The notes under the pieces are model-generated. The model did no database searches. It was not told the DNA's origin and saw only the letters and a list, made by a program, of their open reading frames with translations. Of a stretch of 64,000 nt of DNA, positions 11,037-20,656 are shown piece by piece (positions within the stretch are counted from its first letter, which is position 1; each line of letters starts with the position of its first letter). The translations under genes and the position numbers were made by a program. The stretch comes from Gammaproteobacteria bacterium (GTDB lineage: Bacteria > Pseudomonadota > Gammaproteobacteria > UBA4575): positions 1 to 64,000 of the forward strand of contig JAPOYL010000013.1 of assembly GCA_026706595.1 (NCBI GenBank), written 5' to 3'.

Positions 11037-12135
11037 CTAAACTCCGCTCTTGAGGCTTGCCTCGATAAAAGTGTCGAGATTGCCGTCTAGCACGGCTTGC
11101 GTGTTTCCGGTTTCAACAGAGGTGCGCAGGTCCTTGATACGTGACTGATCAAGCACGTATGAGCGGATCTGGCTACCCCACCCGATATCTGCCTTGCTTT
11201 CTTCCAGGGCCTGTTTTTCACTGTCCCGTTTCTTGACTTCCATTTCATACAACTTGGCCCTGAGCTGTTTCATGGCAGTTTCCTTGTTCCGGTGCTTGGA
11301 ACGGTCATTCTGGCATTGTGTCACAACCCCGGTCGGCAGATGTGTGATGCGCACGGCGGACTCGGTCTTGTTTACGTGCTGACCACCAGCGCCACTTGCA
11401 CGGTACACGTCGACTCGCAAATCGGCGGGATTGATTTCGATATCAATGTCATCGTTCACCTCGGGGGACACAAATACTGCTGCGAAGGATGTGTGTCTGC
11501 GGTTGCCGGAATCAAACGGTGATTTGCGCACCAGCCGGTGTACACCGGTTTCCGTACGAAGCCACCCGAATGCATACTCGCCCTCGAACCTGACCGTCGC
11601 ACTCTTGATACCGGCCACCTCACCGGGAGAAACCTCGATCAGCTCGGTTGTAAAATCCTTTTGCTCTCCCCACCGAAGGTACATCCGCAGCAGCATTTCA
11701 GCCCAGTCCTGGGCCTCCGTACCTCCGGAGCCGGACTGTATGTCCAGGAAAGCATTGCTGGCATCCATCTCACCCGAGAACATCCGGTTGAACTCGAGCT
11801 TGGCGACCCTTGACTCCAGTTCCGACAGGTCTTCTTCCACAGCCTGTATGGTTTCCGGGTCTTCCTCCTCTATGGCCAGCTCAAGCAAACTGCCCGCATC
11901 CGCAAGTCCCTCTTCGACATGTTCGATCGTCTGTACAATTGCCTCAAGTTCTGTGCGCTGCTTGCCTAGCTTTTGCACAACCTCAGGCTGATTCCAGATC
12001 TCCGGGCTCTCTAACTCCTTGTTGAGCTCATGCAAGCGTTCGCACTTGTCCTCGTAGTCAAAGATACCCCCTTAGATTCATGGTGCGCGCACGCAGGTCA
12101 TCGATCAGATTTTGTAGTGCATTGGTTTCCATCAT
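11037..12135 (-). CDS. prfB: peptide chain release factor 2, programmed +1 frameshift
   Basis: [23 protein letters not shown] track begins at 12035, but an upstream frame from ATG 12135/12132 ([24 protein letters not shown]-stop) joins via CTT TGA C. Confidence 0.95.
12057..12075 (-). promoter_or_regulatory. prfB programmed +1 frameshift site (AGGGGG-TAT-CTT-TGA-C)
   Basis: Minus strand reads CTAAGGGGGTATCTTTGAC: internal SD-like AGGGGG followed by CTT TGA C. Confidence 0.93.
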
Positions 12136-12191
12136 GTTTTCCAGGCGGGTTCAGGCCACGATATGATAGCGTATAAAGGGTAACAGCAATA

Positions 12192-12265
12192 GGCGCTGAC
12201 ACGCGCCGGATTCGACAGGCCGGAACCCCTGTCCAAAGACCGTTGCCGCAGGATTCGATTCCTGC
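12192..12265 (+). promoter_or_regulatory. candidate structured 5' leader (three perfect hairpins)
   Basis: GGCGC-TGACAC-GCGCC, GACAGG-N8-CCTGTC, GCAGGA-TTCGAT-TCCTGC in 74 nt upstream of the DHPS-like gene. Confidence 0.4.
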
Positions 12266-12350
12266 TGTAGCTCATTCAGGCCCATGGTCACAGGTGATAT
12301 ATACTTTGACCTCGGTAATTTGTACGGATCACCCTATCTGCATCACGGGC

Positions 12351-13775
12351 ATGAGCGAACACATCCTATTTCTGACTGGCAAACTTGCGGAAAAAAGTTT
12401 ACGGCGTGTCCTGGAGTCCATGCAGCCGACGGATTTCACCTACGAAGTGCGCCAGCTCGGGGTCAGCGTAGCCGCACTGATGACCACCAAGCTGATCGAA
12501 AAGCGCCTCGGCGATACGGGCCAAGCAAACCGGATCATCATCCCCGGACGCTGCCGTGGCGACATTGAAGCTCTTTCCAACTCCCTGAAGACCACAGTCG
12601 AACGTGGTCCCACAGAACTCAAGGACCTGCCCGCATACCTGGGCCAGTCCGTGGAAAAAACAGACCTTCGCGCCTATAGCGTACAAATTTTTGCAGAAAT
12701 TGTTGATGCTCCGAACATGTCTGTTGAGGAGATTGTCAGGCGGGCGCAAACCTATCAACAGGATGGTGCAAACGTCATAGACGTCGGCTGCCTGCCTGGG
12801 GTGTCTTTCCCACACCTCGCAGAGTCCGTACAGGCGCTCAAAGCAGAGAATTTCAAGGTCAGCATCGACTCGCTGGAGCCACGCGACCTGATTGCCGGAG
12901 CCCACGCGGGTGCCGATTACCTCCTGAGCCTGAATGAAAAAAGCCTGTGGATTGCAGAAGAAGTGGACGCAATTCCCATCGTGATTGGCAGCCCACCGAG
13001 CAATGCCAGGTCCCTGTACCGGTCCATGCGCACCTTGTTAAAGCATGGCAAGCCGTTCATTGCCGACTCGATCCTCGACCCGATTCATTTCGGTTTTACG
13101 GAATCTATCGTTCGCTATCGTAATTTGCGCAAGCTTTTTCCAGATGCCGAGATCATCATGGGTACCGGAAATTTGACAGAACTCACACATGCAGATTCGG
13201 CAGGCACCAGTGCCCTTCTGTCAGGCATCATGTCAGAACTTGAAATCCAGCACTTGCTGGTCACGGAGGTCAGCGGCCACTGTCGGCATGCGGTACGTGA
13301 AGCAGACCTTGCACGGCGCATCATGCATGCCGCGAAAATTGACAACGTTCCTCCAAAAGGCTACGACAACGGCCTGATGGGCCTGCATGAATGCGAGCCC
13401 TTCCCTTATACTGCCCAGGAGATCGAGGAATTAGCCGAGCAGGTCAAGGATCCAAACTACCGGATACAGCTCAGCAGCAAAGGCATACACACCTATAACC
13501 GCGACGGCATGCAAACCACCACCGACCCTTACGAAATTTACCCGCACCTGGACATCGAAGATGATAGTGGCCATGCCTTCTACCTGGGTGTCGAGCATGC
13601 ACGCGCCCAGATCGCATGGCAGCTTGGTAAAAGGTACGAGCAGGACGAAGAGTTGAACTGGGGTGTCGCGACCCGCAAGGAGGCGGAAGACCTCAGCCGC
13701 TACAAGGCGGCGGGCTCGACCATGCACACCCGAAGGGCCCGCAAGGCCAAGCAGAAAGACAGAAGGAATAACTAG
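12351..13775 (+). CDS. dihydropteroate synthase-like protein of the H4MPT/MFR cluster
   Basis: MSEHILFLTGKLAEKSLRRVLE..., GANVIDVGCLPGVSFPHL, VSIDSLEP; position in methylotroph H4MPT cluster; ORF extends to 12243. Confidence 0.82.
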   Translation: MSEHILFLTGKLAEKSLRRVLESMQPTDFTYEVRQLGVSVAALMTTKLIEKRLGDTGQANRIIIPGRCRGDIEALSNSLKTTVERGPTELKDLPAYLGQSVEKTDLRAYSVQIFAEIVDAPNMSVEEIVRRAQTYQQDGANVIDVGCLPGVSFPHLAESVQALKAENFKVSIDSLEPRDLIAGAHAGADYLLSLNEKSLWIAEEVDAIPIVIGSPPSNARSLYRSMRTLLKHGKPFIADSILDPIHFGFTESIVRYRNLRKLFPDAEIIMGTGNLTELTHADSAGTSALLSGIMSELEIQHLLVTEVSGHCRHAVREADLARRIMHAAKIDNVPPKGYDNGLMGLHECEPFPYTAQEIEELAEQVKDPNYRIQLSSKGIHTYNRDGMQTTTDPYEIYPHLDIEDDSGHAFYLGVEHARAQIAWQLGKRYEQDEELNWGVATRKEAEDLSRYKAAGSTMHTRRARKAKQKDRRNN

Positions 13776-13776
13776 C

Positions 13777-14355
13777 ATGCCATTCATCAGGGAATGCATC
13801 GTTACCACGCTCAGGGATAACGACGATGTACATATCGCCCCCATGGGGATTCACGAGGACGGAAAAAACCTGGTCATCCTGCCATTCAAACCGTCCACCA
13901 CACTGGACAACCTGGAAAGACAAGGAACTGCAACGCTGAACTACACAGACGATGTGCGCATCTACGCCGGTTGTCTGACCGGGCGCAGCGACTGGCCGAC
14001 ATGCAGCACCGAAGTCATCCAGGGGGTGCGCCTTGAATATTGTCTGGCCCATACAGAGCTTGAAGTGACCGGCAAGGTGGACGACCCTGTGCGGCCAAGA
14101 TATTCCTGCAAGACCGTGCACGAGGCGGTTCATGCACCTTTTCATGGCTATAATCGTGCACAGTCAGCAGTGATTGAACTTGCTATTCTGGTCAGTCGAT
14201 TGCACATGCTGCCCCAGGCAAGAGTCCACCAGGAAATCGAGTACCTGAGGACATCCGTGGACAAGACTGCAGGTCCGCGTGAACAGGAGGCCTGGGACTG
14301 GCTGATGACGAAAGTGGACAGTTTTCAGACATCAAAGAGGGAGGGCCGGCAATGA
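13777..14355 (+). CDS. DUF447-family protein
   Basis: MPFIRECIVTTLRDNDDVHIAPMGIHEDG...NYTDDVRIYAGCLTG; flavin-reductase-like fold typical of H4MPT clusters. Confidence 0.75.
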   Translation: MPFIRECIVTTLRDNDDVHIAPMGIHEDGKNLVILPFKPSTTLDNLERQGTATLNYTDDVRIYAGCLTGRSDWPTCSTEVIQGVRLEYCLAHTELEVTGKVDDPVRPRYSCKTVHEAVHAPFHGYNRAQSAVIELAILVSRLHMLPQARVHQEIEYLRTSVDKTAGPREQEAWDWLMTKVDSFQTSKREGRQ

Positions 14356-15068
14356 CCGGGATGCTTGCAAGCGTTCGGAACATGGAAGAGGCAGATCTGG
14401 CATGCCGGGGAGGCGTCGATGTCGTCGACCTGAAGGAGCCGCGCGAGGGTGCCCTGGGAGCCGTACCATTGGATACCATACACCGCATCGTTGACGAATT
14501 GTGGGAAAAATGCCTGATCAGCGCCACCATCGGCGACATGCCTGCCAACCCTTTCGCGATCAAGGAGCAGGTCATGAAAACTGCAGAAGCCGGGGTTGAT
14601 TACGTAAAGATTGGGATGTTCAGTCAACGCCATGTCGAAGATTGCCTGCCCGCTCTTGCATCCTGTTCCCGCAAGGGCATTGCGATCATAGCGGTCTTGT
14701 TTGCGGATACAGAATTTGACGTTGACGATGTCATTCGCAGCGTCAAGCATGCCGGTCTGAAAGGGGTCATGCTGGATACAGCAGGCAAAGGCTCAGGCAG
14801 CTTGCTTGAACACCAGAACATCTACCAGCTCGAGTATTTTGTCAATCGCGCACGCCAGTCCGGTCTGCTCACGGGACTGGCAGGCTCCTTGACTACGGAA
14901 AATATCCCAACGCTGATACGGGTTGCTCCCGATTACATCGGGTTTCGTACAGCGCTTTGTTCGGACAGGGAAAGAGTCGGCTGCGTGGACAGGGAAGCTT
15001 TGCGGGAAGTCAGAAGAGCGATTCCAGTAGCCCCGGAAATTCCCTACGTGCGAACCAGTTCCTCATGA
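14352..15068 (+). CDS. mfnB: (5-formylfuran-3-yl)methyl phosphate synthase-like (methanofuran biosynthesis)
   Basis: GVDVVDLKEPREGALGAVP, DYVKIGMF, LTGLAGSLT; ATGA overlap with DUF447 gene. Confidence 0.85.
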   Translation: MTGMLASVRNMEEADLACRGGVDVVDLKEPREGALGAVPLDTIHRIVDELWEKCLISATIGDMPANPFAIKEQVMKTAEAGVDYVKIGMFSQRHVEDCLPALASCSRKGIAIIAVLFADTEFDVDDVIRSVKHAGLKGVMLDTAGKGSGSLLEHQNIYQLEYFVNRARQSGLLTGLAGSLTTENIPTLIRVAPDYIGFRTALCSDRERVGCVDREALREVRRAIPVAPEIPYVRTSSS

Positions 15069-17563
15069 GAGCCCGCCGGAGCGGTGGTCTCAAGCAACAG
15101 GGGGATCACGCTGAAGGTTGCAAACAAGGAGATCAGCATGGCAATGCTGGTCAACATGCCGAAATAGATCGAAGGGAAAAAGCTCGACAGCACCAGTATG
15201 ACGAATCCCAGTGAGATGGTGATCGAGGTAAAGTAAAGCGCCTTGCCTGCCGTGGTCTGTGCGGTACGGATGGCATCGAGGTTGCTGGCTTTGCGCGCAC
15301 GTTCCCTCTTGTAGCGGTGGATGTAGTGTATGGCATAGTCCACGCCGACCCCAACGGTGATTGCAGCGGTAGTGATCGTCATGATATCGAGCGGGATTCC
15401 CGACATGCCAATCAGTCCCAGGACAAAGAGCACGGTGAACATGTTTGGCAGTGCACCGATCAGGGCCAGTTTCAGGCTGCGGAACAGGAACGCCAGTACG
15501 ACCAGGATGCAGGCAAATACCGTGCCCAGGGTCAGGATTTGCGAGCGAAACAGGCTCTGCAAAACATTGTTGTACAGCACACTGATGCCGGTAAGCCTGA
15601 ATTCCTCATTGTCCTTGACGAGATTGCCGCCAATGTCGGCACGTATCTTGTTCAGCAAGTCATTCCTGACCAGGGAAGGATCCGAATCCCTGATACGTGC
15701 AAGAATCCTGGCCTGATTCCCATCCGCTGAGACGTAGGGGGCGATCATGGCCTGCTTCACATTTTCCGGCACTTTCGAATAAATCATCGACAGGTGGAAG
15801 TCCTCAAGTTCCTCCCCATCGTTCACCAACCGCATTACTTCCTCGATGCTGGAAAGAGAAAGCACCTTGCCAATCTCCGGTAACCCCTCGAGATACTTGT
15901 GAATTTTATCGATCTTCCTGATCCCGAACCTGTTGTACCAGTAGCTTGTGGCGGTAAAATCATCCTGCGTGTCTTCAAGACCTGCGAGGTAGTCGTCGAA
16001 CTCCGCGAATTCGTCATCCTCCTCGCCGAGGTCGATCTCCGGCTCGGTTTCCCGTGTGGCATCCAGAATCACCTCCAGCGGGGAAATACCTCCCAGTTCC
16101 TGATCGATCACAGCCAGTCCCTGGTAGATGTCCGTGGACTTCTTAAAATAATCGATGAACCGGTTTTCCACCGTGAGCTGACCGATCCCCACCAGGCCGA
16201 ACAGGAACATACTTGTCAGCACAACGGCAGCAGTCATCTTGTTTCCCAAGACCAGATTGAGTACCCGGTTAAGAAGGACAGAGGATGTATCCTTCTGCAG
16301 TTGCCTGGGCCTGGGCTCAAACAGCGTTATCAGAGCAGGCAGCACCGTGAAGGTAAGCAAGAACGCGCAGAAAAGGCCCAGGATCATGATGTGGCCGAAA
16401 GTGATGATCGGCCGTATGTCGCTGACCGTCAGCGAGAAAAAGGCAATCACGGTGGTCAGGACCATGTACAGACAGGGAGTGATTATTTGCGAAGCCGCCG
16501 TCCTGGTGTTTTCCTTGGTGCTAGCATCCGGATTGAGGGACTGGATTTCCTGATAGCGAATGATCACGTGTATCGATAAAGCGATCGAGAAGATGAGCAG
16601 CAAGGCCACGAAGTTCGATGAGATCACGGTCAACTGATAATCCATCAGCCCGATCAACCCGGAAACCAGCAGAACGCTCAACACGGCACACACCAGTGCC
16701 AGGAACACCCAGGCCAGACTCCTGAAAAAGATGAGCAGCACAATCACCATGATTGCGGCAATGGCCACACCAAAGGTGGCCAGGTCCTGGCGGACGAAAT
16801 CCTTCATGTCGTTGTTCACCAGTGGGGCACCCGCCAGATAGAACTGGCCGGCATCCCTGAGTTCCGAAAGATCGGCACGCATGGAAGTGAGAACCTGCCT
16901 GTAGTGGTCGTTGCTCAGATCCCTTTGCTCGCGGATATCTGCACGGATCGACTCCAGCTGGCCTTCTTCCACCTTGGTAATGGACCCGTCATCTTGCTTT
17001 TGTAAAAGCGCGTATCGCTGCTCCTGCAGATCCCACAGCGCCTGGTTCTTGTAAAAACCCACATGGATTGCCGTCAGGCCCAGATTCCGGTTCACCAGGT
17101 TGTCCAGATAGATGGAACTCGTAGTGAATTCCTCCCTTGCCTTGTTGATATCCACCTCAGGCGACATCAGGTTGGGATACTCGATGCTGCCGGTCTTTTC
17201 ATCCTTGATCGGCTGCATCAGCAGCGGCACATTGGTAATCGAGGTTACTGCTTCAACACGGTCCAGATTTTCGAATTTCTGAACGAGCCCGTCGATCAGC
17301 AGGATCGTCTCCTGGCTCAGCATTTCACCATGGGGCTTGTAGCCAACGATCAGAAATTCATCCGTGCTGTAGTGGCGGTGCACCTCCCGGTAATACTTGA
17401 GATCCGGATCACTCTCAAGCATCAGCGAGTCTGCAGAGGAATCAATGTCCAGCTTCTTGATGTACGGACTTGTTGCTGCTACCAGAGCAAGCACGCAAAG
17501 AATCACGAGGTAGGGATAGTTCGTGACGACGCGAAAAAAAGCGCTTACCGAGGACTGTAACAT
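15044..17563 (-). CDS. RND superfamily/MMPL-type transporter
   Basis: 839 aa, two clusters of TM helices around large periplasmic loops; AAITVGVGVDYAIHYIHRYKRERA motif. Confidence 0.85.
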   Translation of the reverse strand: MLQSSVSAFFRVVTNYPYLVILCVLALVAATSPYIKKLDIDSSADSLMLESDPDLKYYREVHRHYSTDEFLIVGYKPHGEMLSQETILLIDGLVQKFENLDRVEAVTSITNVPLLMQPIKDEKTGSIEYPNLMSPEVDINKAREEFTTSSIYLDNLVNRNLGLTAIHVGFYKNQALWDLQEQRYALLQKQDDGSITKVEEGQLESIRADIREQRDLSNDHYRQVLTSMRADLSELRDAGQFYLAGAPLVNNDMKDFVRQDLATFGVAIAAIMVIVLLIFFRSLAWVFLALVCAVLSVLLVSGLIGLMDYQLTVISSNFVALLLIFSIALSIHVIIRYQEIQSLNPDASTKENTRTAASQIITPCLYMVLTTVIAFFSLTVSDIRPIITFGHIMILGLFCAFLLTFTVLPALITLFEPRPRQLQKDTSSVLLNRVLNLVLGNKMTAAVVLTSMFLFGLVGIGQLTVENRFIDYFKKSTDIYQGLAVIDQELGGISPLEVILDATRETEPEIDLGEEDDEFAEFDDYLAGLEDTQDDFTATSYWYNRFGIRKIDKIHKYLEGLPEIGKVLSLSSIEEVMRLVNDGEELEDFHLSMIYSKVPENVKQAMIAPYVSADGNQARILARIRDSDPSLVRNDLLNKIRADIGGNLVKDNEEFRLTGISVLYNNVLQSLFRSQILTLGTVFACILVVLAFLFRSLKLALIGALPNMFTVLFVLGLIGMSGIPLDIMTITTAAITVGVGVDYAIHYIHRYKRERARKASNLDAIRTAQTTAGKALYFTSITISLGFVILVLSSFFPSIYFGMLTSIAMLISLFATFSVIPLLLETTAPAGSHEELVRT

Positions 17564-17626
17564 TCAGCTCATTTCATCCATTCGTTTTTTTATACACGGC
17601 TATGCAGACCGATGCAAAATTCCGGA

Positions 17627-18220
17627 TCAGGGAGTATCCATACCCAGCAGTTCCTCAAACTCACGCGCCTTGGATTTGTGCAGGAAATGGGCAGCTATTT
17701 TAGTGCCAGCAAGCAGCTCTGGCAAAACCGGGTCTACACAGCCGTGCTTTTGCAATTGATTCACCGGCATCTTAGAAAGTGTCAAAGGTGAGGATTTCAC
17801 AAACAGCAGCTGCGTCACGGACAAATACCCGGCCAGCCAGGCGGCGAGACTGTCCGAGGTGACATCCCAGGTCTTCGGCAGCCCACACTGCTGGCTGACC
17901 AGGGGATACGGTTCCCATATCGCGGTTTTATCATCATTCCAGCAGGCCCGGATCTGTTCTTTGTCACTGGCAAGACAAAGTCCCGGGCAAAGGGATGCCA
18001 TCAGGTATCCGAACTGCTGCATGGCGAGTACCGCCATGTGATGGGCATGCCCAAGTTCGAGGTTGAACCGCTGGTCGGTGTTGCGGACCAGGTCCGCATA
18101 AGGACCCCCGCCTGGCACAATCACCAGCTGATGGGAGCCCAGGCCCTGCAACGTATTCAGCCATTCTTCCAGATGCTCGCTTCCGTACAGGCTGCCACCT
18201 ATTTTAATGACCCAGGGCAT
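17627..18220 (-). CDS. amino-acid-kinase-fold protein, MfnE-like (methanofuran biosynthesis)
   Basis: VIKIGGSLY..., LVIVPGGGPYADLVR, WDVTSDSLAAWLAGYL. Confidence 0.75.
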   Translation of the reverse strand: MPWVIKIGGSLYGSEHLEEWLNTLQGLGSHQLVIVPGGGPYADLVRNTDQRFNLELGHAHHMAVLAMQQFGYLMASLCPGLCLASDKEQIRACWNDDKTAIWEPYPLVSQQCGLPKTWDVTSDSLAAWLAGYLSVTQLLFVKSSPLTLSKMPVNQLQKHGCVDPVLPELLAGTKIAAHFLHKSKAREFEELLGMDTP

Positions 18221-19646
18221 CGGCTCTGTTTCCCTCCAGTAAGCGCATCATGGCCGTCGCCTTGTCCAGGGTCTCCTGGTACTCTGAATCTGGGCTGGAG
18301 TCCTGGACAATCCCGCCGCCTGCGAAAAAATACATTTGCTGTTGCCTGTGCAAAATCGTACGGATCGCAATATTCATGTCCATGTTGCCGTCAAAGCCCA
18401 TGTACCCGATCGAGCCGCAGTATACTCCCCGGCGATGAGGTTCCAGCTCTTCTATGATTTGCATCGAACGGATTTTTGGGGCACCCGTAATGGAACCTCC
18501 CGGGAAACAACCGCGCAACAGATCAAGCGCGGATCTCCGATCTGGCAGTCTCCCGGTAATGGTGCTCACCATGTGATGGACGTTTGGGAAACTTTCAACA
18601 TCAAAAAGGCCGGGCACCTGTACGGAACCGAGCGCACAATTTTTGCTGATGTCGTTGCGCATCAGATCGACGATCATCAGGTTCTCTGCTCGATCCTTCA
18701 GGCTTTCGGCAAGCTCCTGTGCCAGCACACGATCCCTGAGCGGGTCAGAGGAGCGCGGGCGCGTGCCCTTGATGGGTCTTGTCCTGACATTTTTCCCTCT
18801 TACAGACAAAAACTGTTCCGGTGAATTGCTCAGCACCTGAAGCTCCGGGTAGTTCATGTAGGCACTGAACGGAGACGGATTGATTTTCCTTAAGATACGG
18901 TAGGCTGACCATGGGCTGCCCTCTACCCCTGCGACAAACCGCTGTGCCAGATTCACCTGGTAGCAGTCTCCCTGCAAGATGTACTCTTTCACTTTGCCGA
19001 ATGCCCGCCTGTAATACTCCCGTGTCATGTTGGAAGTCACTGGGGTGTTTGCCCTGAACTCCGGGTACTTCTTGCCATCATCAGGGCTTGCAAAAAGCTT
19101 GATGAGTTCGTCCCAGTCCTGGTTGACCCTTGTGCGAGAGCGATCTCCAACCAGTACAGATCTCCTTTTCTTGTGATCGACAACCACTGCCCAGGCATAT
19201 ATCCCCATGACCATATCCGGCACACTGGCATCGTCTGCCGCAATTGCAGGGATCTTTTCCATGTAGCGACACAGGTCATAGCTGAAAAAACCGATTGCCC
19301 CTCCTGTAAAGGGCAGGTCCGGTATGCTTTCCCAAGGTTTTGAAAGCAGTTCGCCCAGCACGGTAAAGGGACTTTCAAGGACCGTATAGGACTGGGAGTA
19401 CGTCTGCATTTTTGTCTTTTGATTTTGCGTGGTGATGCACACCTCAGGCCTTGATGCCAGTATGTCGTAACGCCCGTATGTACCTGAGGCCGTGCTGCTG
19501 TCTATGAAAACAGACCAGGGCTCGTCTGCAATCCTGTCAAAAAGCGACGCACTGTCTCCAAGGTATGGAAGATCGGCAAATGAAAGTCCGGTCACAGGCA
19601 GTACCTCTGGTAACCAAGACAGGCAATCGAGGCTGCCGGCACACAA
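18204..19646 (-). CDS. pabB: aminodeoxychorismate synthase component I
   Basis: Chorismate-binding motifs RPIKGTRPR, RAENLMIVDLMRNDISKNC, GCFPGGSITGAPKIRSMQIIEELEP. Confidence 0.88.
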   Translation of the reverse strand: MCAGSLDCLSWLPEVLPVTGLSFADLPYLGDSASLFDRIADEPWSVFIDSSTASGTYGRYDILASRPEVCITTQNQKTKMQTYSQSYTVLESPFTVLGELLSKPWESIPDLPFTGGAIGFFSYDLCRYMEKIPAIAADDASVPDMVMGIYAWAVVVDHKKRRSVLVGDRSRTRVNQDWDELIKLFASPDDGKKYPEFRANTPVTSNMTREYYRRAFGKVKEYILQGDCYQVNLAQRFVAGVEGSPWSAYRILRKINPSPFSAYMNYPELQVLSNSPEQFLSVRGKNVRTRPIKGTRPRSSDPLRDRVLAQELAESLKDRAENLMIVDLMRNDISKNCALGSVQVPGLFDVESFPNVHHMVSTITGRLPDRRSALDLLRGCFPGGSITGAPKIRSMQIIEELEPHRRGVYCGSIGYMGFDGNMDMNIAIRTILHRQQQMYFFAGGGIVQDSSPDSEYQETLDKATAMMRLLEGNRADALGH

Positions 19647-20656
19647 TCCCCGGCATTCAGCCCGTCCTTTGCGCCTTCATGTTCAAACAGGTCTGCGACA
19701 TCCACGTAACGCCGATTCAGGCGCCTGGATATTTCGCGGACAAGAAATCGCCCTGCTCCGGCTCCAGCCACTGGACTATCCAGCTCCAGCCCGGTCCTTA
19801 GCATCTGTTTGCGGCAGGCATCGAGGATGACCTGAATCTGCTGTTCACGCACGTAGGCGGCCACCGCCCTCCACATCTCGAGTTGTTCCGTTGCTGCATC
19901 ATTGCCAAACATTCTCGCAAGCCGGATTGCACTCGAAGCCTGGTCCTTGCCTCGCCCATCCGGTGTGCTGCCTGTATCCGCATAGGAGGGTAGCTCTCCG
20001 GTAAGCCTGTAGACATCCGCAGAGTTTGCAAAATATTCATTCATGGGCGGAACCAGGCGTCCTCCCACCTGGGCCGTACTGCAAAGCGCAAATACCGGTG
20101 TTCTTACTACCCCGCAATACACAAGTTCACGCGCGTGGAGTCTTTCCGAATCCGTGTAACCCTCATTCACCACGCGGTGGTCCCGGATGCTGAGGACATC
20201 CGTGGTCGTGCTGCCAATGTCAATAACCAGCGCATCCTTCAGCCGTGTAGCGATGAAATTTCCACTGGCCAGCCAGTTTGCGGAAGCTACCTGTGCTGAC
20301 AGGCTGCCAAGCTCGCTCATATGCGCAAACCCTTCCGACCCGGCAAAATAGACGATTTCTTTTCCCTTGAACCTTTGCCCGATCGTCTCGACAATCCTGT
20401 CTATACCTTCCTTGCGACTGCCGAAATGATCGACCAGTTCTCCGGTCATCGTGATGGCGAGCATGGAACGCGAGAAATCGAATTGTCCCCGGACCTGATC
20501 AATCGAGGCATGCAACTGGTCCAGCCCCTTCCACAATTCACATGGTACCTGAACTACCCGGGATACCCGCGCGGCCCCGGTAGCCTCAACCACCTTGAGA
20601 TGTGCGCCTCCAACATCCCAGCCTGTCATGCTCTCAGGCAAGCTGTCCACCCTCAA
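19592..20656 (-). CDS. hydantoinase/oxoprolinase-family protein, MfnF-like
   Basis: GWDVGGAHLKVVEA, LVIDIGSTTTDVLSI, TGELVDHF; H4MPT/MFR-linked family. Confidence 0.82.
   Translation of the reverse strand: MRVDSLPESMTGWDVGGAHLKVVEATGAARVSRVVQVPCELWKGLDQLHASIDQVRGQFDFSRSMLAITMTGELVDHFGSRKEGIDRIVETIGQRFKGKEIVYFAGSEGFAHMSELGSLSAQVASANWLASGNFIATRLKDALVIDIGSTTTDVLSIRDHRVVNEGYTDSERLHARELVYCGVVRTPVFALCSTAQVGGRLVPPMNEYFANSADVYRLTGELPSYADTGSTPDGRGKDQASSAIRLARMFGNDAATEQLEMWRAVAAYVREQQIQVILDACRKQMLRTGLELDSPVAGAGAGRFLVREISRRLNRRYVDVADLFEHEGAKDGLNAGDCVPAASIACLGYQRYCL

Noticed and set aside
12208-12265. Possible tmRNA (GGATTCGACAGG) or tRNA T-arm (GCAGGATTCGATTCCTGC)
   Set aside because: No room for a tmRNA body, no acceptor stem or CCA; kept only as a hairpin leader candidate.
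15899-16579. 226-aa plus-strand ORF opposite the RND transporter (and similar long shadow ORFs at 29951-31012, 35009-36106, 61668-62492)
   Set aside because: Each lies fully opposite a gene with strong family motifs; typical antisense open frames.
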